56,196 nt of DNA from the NCBI GenBank assembly GCA_949282555.1, contig CASDPK010000013.1, positions 1-56,196 of the forward strand, read 5' to 3'. The notes beneath the pieces were generated by a model. That model saw only the letters and a program-made list of their open reading frames with translations. It ran no database searches and was not told where the DNA came from. Position numbers and translations under genes: made by a program. This document shows positions 27,955-35,865 of this stretch, piece by piece (the stretch's first letter is position 1; every line of letters starts with the position of its first letter). This DNA comes from an uncultured Lentisphaeraceae bacterium (GTDB lineage: Bacteria > Verrucomicrobiota > Kiritimatiellia > RFP12 > DVOR01).

Positions 27955-28026
27955 ATGAAAGGCCTTCGACTTAGCCTTCTGCCGCTTTTGGGCGGCAGAC
28001 CGTGGAGGGCGTTTCGCCTCGGGTGA
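27955..28026 (+). CDS. leuL: Leucine-rich leader peptide (attenuator)
   Basis: A 23-codon ORF with seven leucines, six of them within nine residues: MKGLRLSLLPLLGGRPW... An in-frame ATG at 27937 would give 29 residues. No Shine-Dalgarno sequence is visible for either start. The ORF lies between the extended -10 at 27918 and a terminator-like hairpin at 28050, directly upstream of leuA. Hairpins inside the leader are CTGCCGC/GCGGCAG (27979-27998), overlapping the Leu codons, and CGCCTC/GAGGCG (28015-28030), overlapping the stop. A segment GTGGAGGGC (28002-28010) is nearly complementary to the left arm of the terminator and could form the antiterminator. Inference: a ribosome stalled at Leu codons allows leuA transcription. 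Confidence 0.65.
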   Translation: MKGLRLSLLPLLGGRPWRAFRLG

Positions 28027-28049
28027 GGCGTGAAAACGGTATGAACAAT

Positions 28050-28087
28050 GGCCTCCGCGGGTAAGTTTGATGGCGGAGGCCTTTTCG
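28050..28087 (+). terminator. Attenuator terminator upstream of leuA
   Basis: Perfect 9-bp stem GGCCTCCGC (28050-28058) / GCGGAGGCC (28073-28081), then TTTTCG. It lies between the Leu-rich leader ORF and leuA, so it is best read as the attenuator's terminator. Confidence 0.8.
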
Positions 28088-28139
28088 TATCAGGACGGCG
28101 CCATCCCCACTGGGCCGACAAACAGGAAGAGAGAAACCC

Positions 28140-29717
28140 ATGAGCACACGCAAAATCGCAATCTTCGACACCACGCTGCGCGACGGCGAGCAAAGCCCCG
28201 GTTGCAGCATGAAGCTTCACGACAAGCTGTTGGTGGCGGGAAACCTCGAAGCGCTCAAGGTCGATGTGATCGAAGCCGGTTTTGCCATTGCCTCCCCGGG
28301 CGACTTTGAAAGCGTGCAGGCCATCGCAAATCAGGTGAAGGAAAGCACGGTGGCGTCGCTCGCGCGTTGTCTGAAAGGTGACATCGACCAGGCATGGGCC
28401 GCCGTTCGCGGTGCAGCTCGCCCGAGAATCCATACCTTCTTGGCCACCAGCCCTGTGCATATGCAGTACAAGCTGCGGATGTCGCCCGATCAGGTCCACG
28501 ACCAAGCGGTGAACATGGTTCGCTACGCGCGGAGCCTCTGCCCCGATGTGCAGTTTTCCCTCGAAGACTACACGCGCACGGAAGAGGAATTCTCGTGGCG
28601 GATCATTGAAGCGGTGATCGCCGCCGGTGCCACCGTGGTGAACCTGCCCGACACAGTGGGCTACGCGATTCCCGAAGAATTCGGAGCACGCATCGCCCGC
28701 GTGATGGAACATGTCCCCAATGTGAGCAAGGCCACCATCGCCGTGCATTGCCACAACGACCTCGGATTGGCCGTCGCCAATACGCTGGCCGCCCTGCGTG
28801 CGGGCGCCGGACAAGCGGAATGCACCGTCAACGGCATCGGCGAACGGGCCGGAAACGCGGCGCTGGAAGAGATTGTCATGGCGCTCAAGACGCGGCACGA
28901 CTTTTTCGATGGCATCTCCTGCGGCGTCGACACAACGAAGATCATGTCCACCAGCCGCTGTGTCTGCTCTGTCACGGGTAGCCGTGTGCAAAACAACAAG
29001 GCCATCGTCGGCCAAAACGCCTTTGCCCACGAGTCGGGCATCCATCAGCATGGCATGCTCGCCAACCGCGAGACCTATGAGATCATGACGCCGGAATCCG
29101 TCGGCCTCACGCAGAGCCAAATGGTGCTCGGCAAACATTCCGGTAAGCACGCGCTCAAAGATCGCTTGGATCAGCTCGGCATCTCCCTCTCGGAAGAGCA
29201 CCTGCAGGAACTCTTCGTCCGCTTCAAAGATTTGGCCGATGCCAAGAAGGTGGTCACGGATGCCGACGTCGAAGCCTTGGCCCGCGGTCTGGAGATGCGC
29301 AGCGACGCCCAGCAGCGGCTCGTCTTCGACCGTTTCCTTGCCGCCACCGGCAACACGAACGCCAACGTCTCGACCGTCCGCCTCAAGGTCGATGGACAGC
29401 CCGTGGAACAGGTGGCGATGGGAAGCGGCCCCATCGAAGCCTCTTTCAACGCCATCAACAAGATGCTCAACCTCCACGTGACGGTGGAAAACTTCTCCGT
29501 TTCCGCCGTTACGGCCAATGTCGACGCGCAGGGTGAATGCGATCTCCGCATCCGGCACAATCAGAAGGTCTACCTCGGCCGCGGTGTGGCGCAGGATATC
29601 ATTGAGGCCGCCATCCGTGCCTATGTCCACGCGCTCAACGGCCTGATGGAAGACGAACAACGGATGACCGCCAATGCAGCATCGCTCGCTGCGGCTTCCG
29701 GGGCCTCCCTTGTCTAA
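28140..29717 (+). CDS. leuA: 2-isopropylmalate synthase
   Basis: First committed step of leucine synthesis: 2-oxoisovalerate plus acetyl-CoA to 2-isopropylmalate. 525 residues. The N-terminal TIM-barrel catalytic domain contains FDTTLRDGEQSPGCSM, the metal-binding HCHNDLGLAVANTL and NGIGERAGNAALEEIVMAL. The linker has FAHESGIHQHGML and LGKHSGKHAL. The C-terminal LeuA regulatory domain (about 385-525), which senses leucine, is present. AGGAAGAG precedes the ATG. Control is probably twofold: allosteric by leucine and by the upstream attenuator. No leuB, leuC or leuD is in the window. Confidence 0.96.
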   Translation: MSTRKIAIFDTTLRDGEQSPGCSMKLHDKLLVAGNLEALKVDVIEAGFAIASPGDFESVQAIANQVKESTVASLARCLKGDIDQAWAAVRGAARPRIHTFLATSPVHMQYKLRMSPDQVHDQAVNMVRYARSLCPDVQFSLEDYTRTEEEFSWRIIEAVIAAGATVVNLPDTVGYAIPEEFGARIARVMEHVPNVSKATIAVHCHNDLGLAVANTLAALRAGAGQAECTVNGIGERAGNAALEEIVMALKTRHDFFDGISCGVDTTKIMSTSRCVCSVTGSRVQNNKAIVGQNAFAHESGIHQHGMLANRETYEIMTPESVGLTQSQMVLGKHSGKHALKDRLDQLGISLSEEHLQELFVRFKDLADAKKVVTDADVEALARGLEMRSDAQQRLVFDRFLAATGNTNANVSTVRLKVDGQPVEQVAMGSGPIEASFNAINKMLNLHVTVENFSVSAVTANVDAQGECDLRIRHNQKVYLGRGVAQDIIEAAIRAYVHALNGLMEDEQRMTANAASLAAASGASLV

Positions 29718-29733
29718 GCGCGAGGAACCGACG

Positions 29734-30297
29734 ATGGACATCGCCACGTTGGACGTCCGAACTCTTCGCCTAGGGGAGACCCTCCGGCTTGACGGTTTGG
29801 TGCATACCGGGCGCGACCGACTCCACAAATATCTCCACGACGGGGGTGCCCTGCCCCCGGGCGTGGATTTCCGAACCTCTGCGCTCTACCATTGTGGCCC
29901 CGTGATGGTCCAACAGGGGGAAGGATGGCGAATGGTTGCCGGAGGCCCCACCACCTCTTCGCGCGAAGAACCATATGAGGCGGACGTGATTGCACGCTTC
30001 GGCCTTCGCGTGATCATCGGCAAGGGTGGCATGGGCCCCAAGACGCTTGCCGCCTGCAAAGAACATGGATGTGTTTACCTGCAAGCGGTTGGCGGCGCGG
30101 CCACAGTCATTGCCCACGCCGTGGAGCGTGTTGAAGGCGTGGACTTTTTGGAAACGTTCGGTGCGGCAGAGGCGATGTGGCACCTGCGCGTGCACGGATT
30201 CCCCGTGACGGTGGCGATGGATGCGCTCGGGAATAGTCTCTACGAGCAGGTGGCGACACAATCCGCCGAACGGCTCCGCACCCTTCTGACACACTGA
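29734..30297 (+). CDS. Fumarate/tartrate dehydratase beta-subunit-like protein, without its alpha partner nearby
   Basis: 187 residues matching the beta (C-terminal) domain of class I Fe-S fumarases and L(+)-tartrate dehydratase (TtdB/FumA-C). Family segments: AGDx-like HTGRDRLHKYL, LYHCGPVM, GPTTSSREEPYEADVI, GLRVIIGKGGMG and FGAAEAMWHLRV. The [4Fe-4S] cluster is bound by the alpha subunit, and no alpha gene is in this window, so this must pair with a distant alpha or have another role. The ATG at 29734 has GAGGAA upstream. It follows leuA by 16 bases and probably shares its transcript, ending at the terminator at 30315. Confidence 0.85.
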   Translation: MDIATLDVRTLRLGETLRLDGLVHTGRDRLHKYLHDGGALPPGVDFRTSALYHCGPVMVQQGEGWRMVAGGPTTSSREEPYEADVIARFGLRVIIGKGGMGPKTLAACKEHGCVYLQAVGGAATVIAHAVERVEGVDFLETFGAAEAMWHLRVHGFPVTVAMDALGNSLYEQVATQSAERLRTLLTH

Positions 30298-30314
30298 CGT
30301 TGCCCAAACACGAA

Positions 30315-30350
30315 CGGCGGCCTGGGACACCCCGGGCCGCCGCTGTTTTT
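30315..30350 (+). terminator. Rho-independent terminator of leuA/fumarase-beta
   Basis: 12-bp GC stem with one G.U pair: CGGCGGCCTGGG-ACAC-CCCGGGCCGCCG, followed by CTGTTTTTC. It also lies 16 bases past the end of the converging PHP gene and may serve both. Confidence 0.9.
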
Positions 30351-30365
30351 CGTGGAAAGCATCGT

Positions 30366-31397
30366 TCAATCTCTCGGGCGGAAGGTATCTTCCGGGCGAA
30401 GGCCCAACGCCTGAAGCGTGCCAAGGTGCGGCAGAAAATCAGCGATGTTCCGAGTGATGTGCGCATCCGTTCCAAGGGAGATCCGCACCCCTTCCTCCAA
30501 ACACGCCCGGAAGAAATCAAGCTCAAACGGATTCTGATGGTGGTTGATTTCCGCCGCCACACCCGCCTGTGCCAACCTTCGGGCCACAGAGCGATAAAGA
30601 TGGCGGGGGATCTCCCGATGATACCACGGAAAATAGCGGAAGGGGTGCGCAAGCACGGCGATGGGATAGGACAACAACCGCTCGACATCGCGCAACCATG
30701 CCTTCTCCAATTCCGCATCGGTCGCGGTTGTGGGGTCAATCCCTTCCACCTCGTGCACGGCACCAATGAGATAATCCCACCCCTCGGCATCCTCGGGCGC
30801 GAGACAAAGCCGTCCATCGCCGAAGAGATCGACCTCCAGCCCAAAACGAACCCGTGGCCCCAACGCCGCACGCCAAACGTCCACCAACGCTCGATACGCG
30901 GCCATCCGCCCACGCCCCGAGGTGGCCCAAACGCGCTCAACGAAGGCGGCATCCGATTGCCAGTAGAACTTCAGCGCGTTCGAGGGAAAGTAGAGCGCAA
31001 AGGCGTGTTCCGAAAACCCTTGGATCTCCGTGCCAAGCGCGAGGGAAAAGGCCACTGCATCCGCCGCATCAATCCCACGTGAGCAATAGGCAAACTGCGT
31101 GTGCGCGTGCCAATCGCAAAGCCCATGCGGAAGACGGAGAGACATTGAGCGGGCACCTAAAAAGACCTCAAAGGGATCTTCTGACGTCGGGACAGGCCCC
31201 TCTTCACAGAAAATCCCATTCCGTGCCGCCTCCGCAAGAAGGCGCAAGCGTGTGAGAGCATCAGGGAATTCCTTCGGGAAGACGATCTTGGTGGGTGTTG
31301 AGCCACACTCGGCAACCGCACGCTTGATGGCCTTGTCGAGCAACAACACGGCAAAAGGTGACGAACAAAGCGATTCAGGGAGAAAAAGCGTTTCCAT
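30366..31397 (-). CDS. PHP-domain phosphoesterase (histidinol-phosphatase-like)
   Basis: 343 residues: a ~94-residue N-terminal part of unknown fold, then a PHP domain with its metal-binding motifs in order: DWHAHTQFAYC (His97, His99), GFSEHAF, GLEVDLF, AHPFRYFPW, EINHH and SLGTDAH. These predict a multinuclear metal-dependent phosphoesterase. HisJ-type histidinol phosphatase (histidine synthesis) is the nearest known role, but the N-terminal part and lack of his neighbours leave the substrate open. The ATG lies 7 bases after TATACT with no ribosome-binding site. Confidence 0.82.
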   Translation of the reverse strand: METLFLPESLCSSPFAVLLLDKAIKRAVAECGSTPTKIVFPKEFPDALTRLRLLAEAARNGIFCEEGPVPTSEDPFEVFLGARSMSLRLPHGLCDWHAHTQFAYCSRGIDAADAVAFSLALGTEIQGFSEHAFALYFPSNALKFYWQSDAAFVERVWATSGRGRMAAYRALVDVWRAALGPRVRFGLEVDLFGDGRLCLAPEDAEGWDYLIGAVHEVEGIDPTTATDAELEKAWLRDVERLLSYPIAVLAHPFRYFPWYHREIPRHLYRSVARRLAQAGVAAEINHHQNPFELDFFRACLEEGVRISLGTDAHITRNIADFLPHLGTLQALGLRPEDTFRPRD

Positions 31398-31404
31398 GCC
31401 ACAA

Positions 31405-31413
31405 AGTATACCA
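31405..31413 (-). promoter_or_regulatory. Extended -10 promoter of the PHP gene
   Basis: On the minus strand TGG-TATACT, 7 bases before the ATG (TTGTGGC between, no Shine-Dalgarno). Leaderless mRNA inferred. Confidence 0.55.
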
Positions 31414-31500
31414 TCCTGTCAGCCAAGAAGAAGATTCCACAACGTAATTCATGATCACGAAGGCAAACATCCATCATCGCCGCCGGATGTTTCACAACGT

Positions 31501-31556
31501 CCTCCGTATCTCACCCCGAGATGCACTATATCCTCCTCCCAAGTACGGAGCCTCTC
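31501..31556 (+). repeat. Dispersed intergenic inverted repeat, copy D
   Basis: CTCCGTATCTCACC...GAGATGCA on the left and TACGGAGCCTCTCGCC on the right. CTCCGTA pairs with TACGGAG (31544-31550). The inner GAGATGC has lost its partner. It lies between the divergent PHP and HzsA-related genes. Confidence 0.7.
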
Positions 31557-31656
31557 GCCTAAGCCCCCTCTGTGCCCCATCCCCACGCATCTCCATCCTC
31601 TCTGGATAATGTTGTATGCAGGAAGACTAATCGTTTGAGGTTCTCAGGCCAAAATA

Positions 31657-31665
31657 TGATAGACT
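31657..31665 (+). promoter_or_regulatory. Extended -10 promoter of the HzsA-related gene
   Basis: TGA-TAGACT, 27 bases before the ATG at 31693, with AGGAG in between. Confidence 0.45.
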
Positions 31666-31692
31666 AAATGGGATTACATGACAGGAGTCCCC

Positions 31693-34600
31693 ATGAAAGC
31701 CCACGTCTTTTCCCTTGTCTCGTTGACAGCCTGTATCCTAAGTGCCGCGCCCGAGCTTTCTGTGCAGCAACGGTGCCTCGTGCGAGAAGTCGAGCGTATC
31801 AATCCCGCGGCCTTGACTCGCATGGCTGACGATTGGGAAGCCACGTACGGGAAATCGGAAGACTTGACCACGTTGCGTAAGCTCATCGCAACGCTCCCGG
31901 AAAAGAAAACCAAAGCCATTGTCGCGTTGCGTGAGCAAGGCGATGAAACGGCCGCGCAGACGCTCACATTGGACGTTCGCCGCGCAGTGCTCGCCCAACC
32001 GATGCTCCGCGGAATGGAACTTTTGGCAATGAAGTACGATTTCGGCGTCAATGCCCGCCGTCAAAATGCCCCAGCCCAGCCAAGTTTGGCATGCTATAAC
32101 ATGGTGGAGGGCAACCGTGGCATCAATTCGCAGTTGGTTCGTATTTCAAATTTCTCGGCCGAAGCGCCGAAAGTGGAGGTTCTCTACGATTCTCCGCGTG
32201 CCACGATTGTTTGCGTTGATTTGCACTGGAATGCCGACAAAGTTTGCTTTGTGCGGAAAGATCCGGAAGACGGCAACCGTCTCAAACTCTGGGAAATGCG
32301 TTTGGACGGTTCGGCCCCTACCCCCATCACGCCGAAAGGTGTGGACTACGATATCGGTGACGGATGCTGGTTGCCCGACGGCAAAGTCATTGTGACGGCA
32401 ACGGCGGCAGAGCAAGGGTTGCCGTGCGAATCCGGCCGTTTGGCGATGACAAACACCTATCGTTACGATCCCGCGACAGGGAAGATGGATCGCCTTACCT
32501 TCGACCAAGATTCCAACTGGTCGCCAACGGTCATGGACGATGGGCGTGTGATGTTCGTGCGATGGGAATATTGTGACCAATCACACTTCTTCAGCCGTAT
32601 CGTCATGACCATGCGCCCTGACGGCACCCGCCAAATGGCCTATTTCGGTTCCAACGGTTTTTGGCCGAACCATTACGGAGACCCCAAGCCCATCCCCGGG
32701 GCAAACGGCAAATTCATCACCGTGGCCACGGGCCATCACGCCAATAAGTCCGGTCGTTTGGCGTTGTTCGACGTTTCCATGGGGCGCGCCGAAAAGGCGG
32801 GTTGCGTGCAGATGATTCCCGGATGGAAGCAACCCATTCCGGAACGCATCGAGGATTACCTGTACGCCGGCGACTGGCCAAGATTCCTTACGCCCTACCC
32901 GCTGGGAACCAGTCCGCGAAAAGATGGCGCAGGCAAATTCTTCCTTACCGCCATGCGGGCAAGCAACGAAGACCTGTGGGGAATTTATCTCGTCGACGTG
33001 TTCGACAATATGACGCTTCTCTGCCAACTGGAAGGGTCTGCCTTGACGGAGCCCATCCGCCTTGAGAAGCGCGCGCTGCCACCGATCTATCCGGACAGCG
33101 TTGTGCCCGGTGAAAAGACCTGCACCGTTCATGTGGCGGATATCTACAATGGCCCCGGCCTGCGGGGTGTGCCCCGCGGCACCGTGAATGAAGTCCGTGT
33201 CTTCGCCTATCACTACGCCTACAACCGTGCCGGTTCCCATGAAGGCGTGGGGACGGAATCCAGCTGGGATATGAAGTATGTTCTGGGCACGGCCCCCGTC
33301 AATCCTGACGGCTCGGTCTACTTCAAAGCTCCGGCGCACACGCCGATTGCCCTTCAGCCGCTTGACGCACAAGGGCAATCGCTCCAGCTCATGCGGTCTT
33401 GGCTGGTGGGAATGCCCGGCGAACATGTGGCCTGCACCGGTTGCCATGAATCCGCCAATTCCATCTACAACGTGCCACCCCTGCTCAAAGCGCCTGAAGA
33501 ACTTCGCCCCTGGGGCGGAAAGGGCTTGGCATGGAGCTTCATGCGCGATGTCCAGCCCATCCTCACCCGACGGTGCGCAGGCTGTCACAACGACAAGACC
33601 ACCGACACCGATATGACGATGAAGGGACTTTATGGACAACAGTCCCTCCGTGGGCGGCGCCCCAACCTTGCCAACATCAACCCCACAATCCTTGCCTATC
33701 GGGACGGGCTCAATCCGGGCGGTGCCGGAGCCTTCACCCGCTCTTATCACGACCTCAATCCGTATGTCCGCCGCCCCGGCCCGGAGAGTGACAACCACCT
33801 TCTCAACCCCGGTGAATATGCCGCCAACACCTCCCCGCTCATCCAGCTGCTGAAGCGCGGCCACTACGGCGTTGAGCTTACCGATGCCGAATGGCGGACG
33901 CTCTACACATGGATCGACCTCAATGCGCCCTTCTGGGGGACATGGACCGACTTTGCCCTCAACTGGGCCAATGAATTCCATCGCAACTGGATCGGCATCC
34001 ACGGGGCCAAGATGCAGTTGGAACGCATGAACGAATCGCGCGCGCGCCGCGAGAAGTGGAACGCCCGTTATCAGGTCAGCAACATGGATGCCATCATTGA
34101 GGCCGATGCCTATGGCTTTGGTCGATGTGCGGATGACATCGCCGAGGTGACCTATCAGCCACCCCAAAAGCCTCGACGCCCGAAGGCCGAGGCGCCCGTC
34201 CTCCCCGGTTGGCCACTGAAGGACGTAAAGGAAGAAAAAGTCCAAGTGGATATGCCTGGAGGTTCGTTGACCTTCTTGCGCATTCCTGCGGGCAAATTCG
34301 TCATGGGCGATGCCAAAGGCTACACCGATGAAGCCCCACACGTCGTCGAAATCAAAAAACCGTTCCTGATGGCCGACATTGAGCTTCCCCTGCGTAACTT
34401 CCTCGCGTGGAAGCCGGATCACTACAACGGATATATTGATGAACTCGGAAAGGATCACACCTCTCCCGGCGTCAATGTGATGAACGACCCGTGGTTCCCT
34501 GCGGTCCGCGTTTCCTGGCAAGAGGCCCAAGCCTACTGCAAATGGCTCTCCGAAAAAACCGGGAAGACCTTCCGCCTGCCGACGGAGGCTGAATGGGAAT

Positions 34601-35031
34601 GGGCCGCCCGTGGTGGCACTGCAACGCCATTCTACTGGGGAGGAGAGGATGATGACTTTGGCCCGTATGCCAATCTTGCCGACAAGGCCCTCGACAAACT
34701 CCCGAATCAACGCCAGACGCTTCATTACTACCTGCGTGACATGCGTTATGACGACGGACAGATGGTGCTCGGCATCGTCGGAAAGCACAAGCCCAATGCG
34801 TTTGGTCTCAAGGATATGATCGGAAACGCGGCCGAATGGACACAATCGGCCTACGCACCCTACCCTTACGCAGACGACACCCGCAATACGCCAACCGCAA
34901 ATGACGAAGTCGTTGCCCGAGGCGGCGCGTGGGATCTGCTCCCCCGGTTCTCCCGTGTCTCTCTGCGCGTGCATTACCCGCAGTGGCAGCGCGTAGCCAA
35001 TGTTGGTATTCGCCTCGTCTGCGAAGAATAA
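31693..35031 (+). CDS. Secreted HzsA-related protein: propeller-like, c-type haem and SUMF1-like domains
   Basis: 1112 residues with a signal peptide (MKAHVFSLVSLTACILSAAP). Residues ~100-450 contain repeated TolB/PD40-like blades (for example YDIGDGCWLPDGKVIVTA and VMDDGRVMFVRWEY). Two CxxCH haem motifs follow: CTGCH at 581-585 and CAGCH at 628-632. The last ~250 residues are a SUMF1/FGE-sulfatase-type domain (FLRIPAGKFVMGD, FPAVRVSWQEAQAYC, RLPTEAEWEWAARGG, NAAEWT). Its final motif reads RGGAWDLLPRFSR, where FGE has two cysteines, so formylglycine formation is unlikely. The layout resembles proteins annotated as HzsA-related (hydrazine synthase alpha) in PVC bacteria, but hydrazine synthesis is not implied. 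The start has AGGAG upstream. Function unknown; location periplasmic or surface. Confidence 0.82.
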   Translation: MKAHVFSLVSLTACILSAAPELSVQQRCLVREVERINPAALTRMADDWEATYGKSEDLTTLRKLIATLPEKKTKAIVALREQGDETAAQTLTLDVRRAVLAQPMLRGMELLAMKYDFGVNARRQNAPAQPSLACYNMVEGNRGINSQLVRISNFSAEAPKVEVLYDSPRATIVCVDLHWNADKVCFVRKDPEDGNRLKLWEMRLDGSAPTPITPKGVDYDIGDGCWLPDGKVIVTATAAEQGLPCESGRLAMTNTYRYDPATGKMDRLTFDQDSNWSPTVMDDGRVMFVRWEYCDQSHFFSRIVMTMRPDGTRQMAYFGSNGFWPNHYGDPKPIPGANGKFITVATGHHANKSGRLALFDVSMGRAEKAGCVQMIPGWKQPIPERIEDYLYAGDWPRFLTPYPLGTSPRKDGAGKFFLTAMRASNEDLWGIYLVDVFDNMTLLCQLEGSALTEPIRLEKRALPPIYPDSVVPGEKTCTVHVADIYNGPGLRGVPRGTVNEVRVFAYHYAYNRAGSHEGVGTESSWDMKYVLGTAPVNPDGSVYFKAPAHTPIALQPLDAQGQSLQLMRSWLVGMPGEHVACTGCHESANSIYNVPPLLKAPEELRPWGGKGLAWSFMRDVQPILTRRCAGCHNDKTTDTDMTMKGLYGQQSLRGRRPNLANINPTILAYRDGLNPGGAGAFTRSYHDLNPYVRRPGPESDNHLLNPGEYAANTSPLIQLLKRGHYGVELTDAEWRTLYTWIDLNAPFWGTWTDFALNWANEFHRNWIGIHGAKMQLERMNESRARREKWNARYQVSNMDAIIEADAYGFGRCADDIAEVTYQPPQKPRRPKAEAPVLPGWPLKDVKEEKVQVDMPGGSLTFLRIPAGKFVMGDAKGYTDEAPHVVEIKKPFLMADIELPLRNFLAWKPDHYNGYIDELGKDHTSPGVNVMNDPWFPAVRVSWQEAQAYCKWLSEKTGKTFRLPTEAEWEWAARGGTATPFYWGGEDDDFGPYANLADKALDKLPNQRQTLHYYLRDMRYDDGQMVLGIVGKHKPNAFGLKDMIGNAAEWTQSAYAPYPYADDTRNTPTANDEVVARGGAWDLLPRFSRVSLRVHYPQWQRVANVGIRLVCEE

Positions 35032-35052
35032 CGGCGGTAAAAGGGAAATCTG

Positions 35053-35091
35053 TTGCCCCGCGGGAAAGGTGCTTCCTGTGGGGCAAATTTT
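35053..35091 (+). terminator. Terminator of the HzsA-related gene (first hairpin)
   Basis: Stem TTGCCCC (35053-35059) / GGGGCAA (35080-35086) with an inner GGGAA/TTCC, followed by ATTTTG. Confidence 0.65.
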
Positions 35092-35117
35092 GTCGAAACC
35101 ATGCCTGACGGCATAAC

Positions 35118-35156
35118 ACAGGAGGCATCCCGACGTGGGATGCCTCCTGTTGTTTG
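35118..35156 (+). terminator. Strong terminator hairpin between the HzsA-related gene and lolD
   Basis: Perfect 14-bp stem: ACAGGAGGCATCCC / GGGATGCCTCCTGT with a 5-base loop, then TGTTTG. It lies 24 bases past the lolD stop on the other strand and may act in both directions. Confidence 0.85.
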
Positions 35157-35179
35157 GGGTTTAGCGTCTTAGGATGGCA

Positions 35180-35860
35180 TTACCCCTCAAGGACACCCTC
35201 ACGCAACGTCAGCACTCGATCACAACGTGCCGCCGTGGCAGGACTATGCGTTACCATCACAAGCACGGCTTGCCGCTCTTTGACCAACTCAAAGAGGAGC
35301 GACAGCACTTGATCACCGGTCTTCGCGTCAAGATTGCCGGTGGGCTCATCGGCCAAAATGACCGGCGGTTCGTTCATAAGCGCCCGTGCGATAGCCACGC
35401 GTTGTTGCTCGCCTCCGGAGAGCTCCAACGGCGTATGGCGCAAACGATGCGCCAACCCCACACGCTCCAACAATGCCTCTGCCCGGGCCCGAAGCGTCCG
35501 CCGAGAGTGGCGCCCCAGCGCCATCCCCGGAAGCATGACATTCTCTGCGATATCCATCTCCGGAAGAAGATGGTATGCCTGAAAGACAAAACCGATCGCT
35601 TCAGCACGCAACCGTGTGCGGCGTGCGGCCGAAAGAGCATACAATCCCCGGCCACCGACAAAGACCTCGCCTGCCTCTGGCCGGTCAAGCCCTCCGAGTA
35701 CATGAAGCAACGTCGACTTACCGGCGCCACTGCGCCCGATAATGGCAACGGTCTCCCCGGACGAAACTTCCAACGATGCCCCACGCAAAATATCGAGGCG
35801 TTTTCCATGAAGCAGATAGGCCTTCTGAAGACCGGATGCCGAAAAGGGGAAATCGGACAT
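35180..35860 (-). CDS. lolD: Lipoprotein-releasing ABC transporter ATPase LolD
   Basis: ATPase of the inner-membrane complex that extracts outer-membrane lipoproteins for LolA. 226 residues. Walker A is GRSGAGKST, the ABC signature [15 protein letters not shown], and Walker [13 protein letters not shown]; the [12 protein letters not shown] switch region follows. The ATG at 35860 has GGAG 8 bases upstream; a GTG at 35869 overlaps the upstream stop but has no spacing for a ribosome-binding site. It follows the permease gene by 5 bases. MacB-type exporters share these motifs, but the permease partner supports LolCDE. Confidence 0.9.
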   Translation of the reverse strand: MSDFPFSASGLQKAYLLHGKRLDILRGASLEVSSGETVAIIGRSGAGKSTLLHVLGGLDRPEAGEVFVGGRGLYALSAARRTRLRAEAIGFVFQAYHLLPEMDIAENVMLPGMALGRHSRRTLRARAEALLERVGLAHRLRHTPLELSGGEQQRVAIARALMNEPPVILADEPTGNLDAKTGDQVLSLLFELVKERQAVLVMVTHSPATAARCDRVLTLREGVLEG

Positions 35861-35865
35861 GGGTG

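Noticed and set aside
31590..31622. CTCTGGATAATG...GCAGGAAG, similar to part of a TPP riboswitch
   Set aside because: No CTGAGA box or first stem is nearby, and the downstream gene has no link to thiamine.
34258..35031. C-terminal domain of the HzsA-related protein as a formylglycine-generating enzyme for the sulfatase
   Set aside because: The two catalytic cysteine positions are Leu and Ser, so it should not oxidise the sulfatase cysteine.
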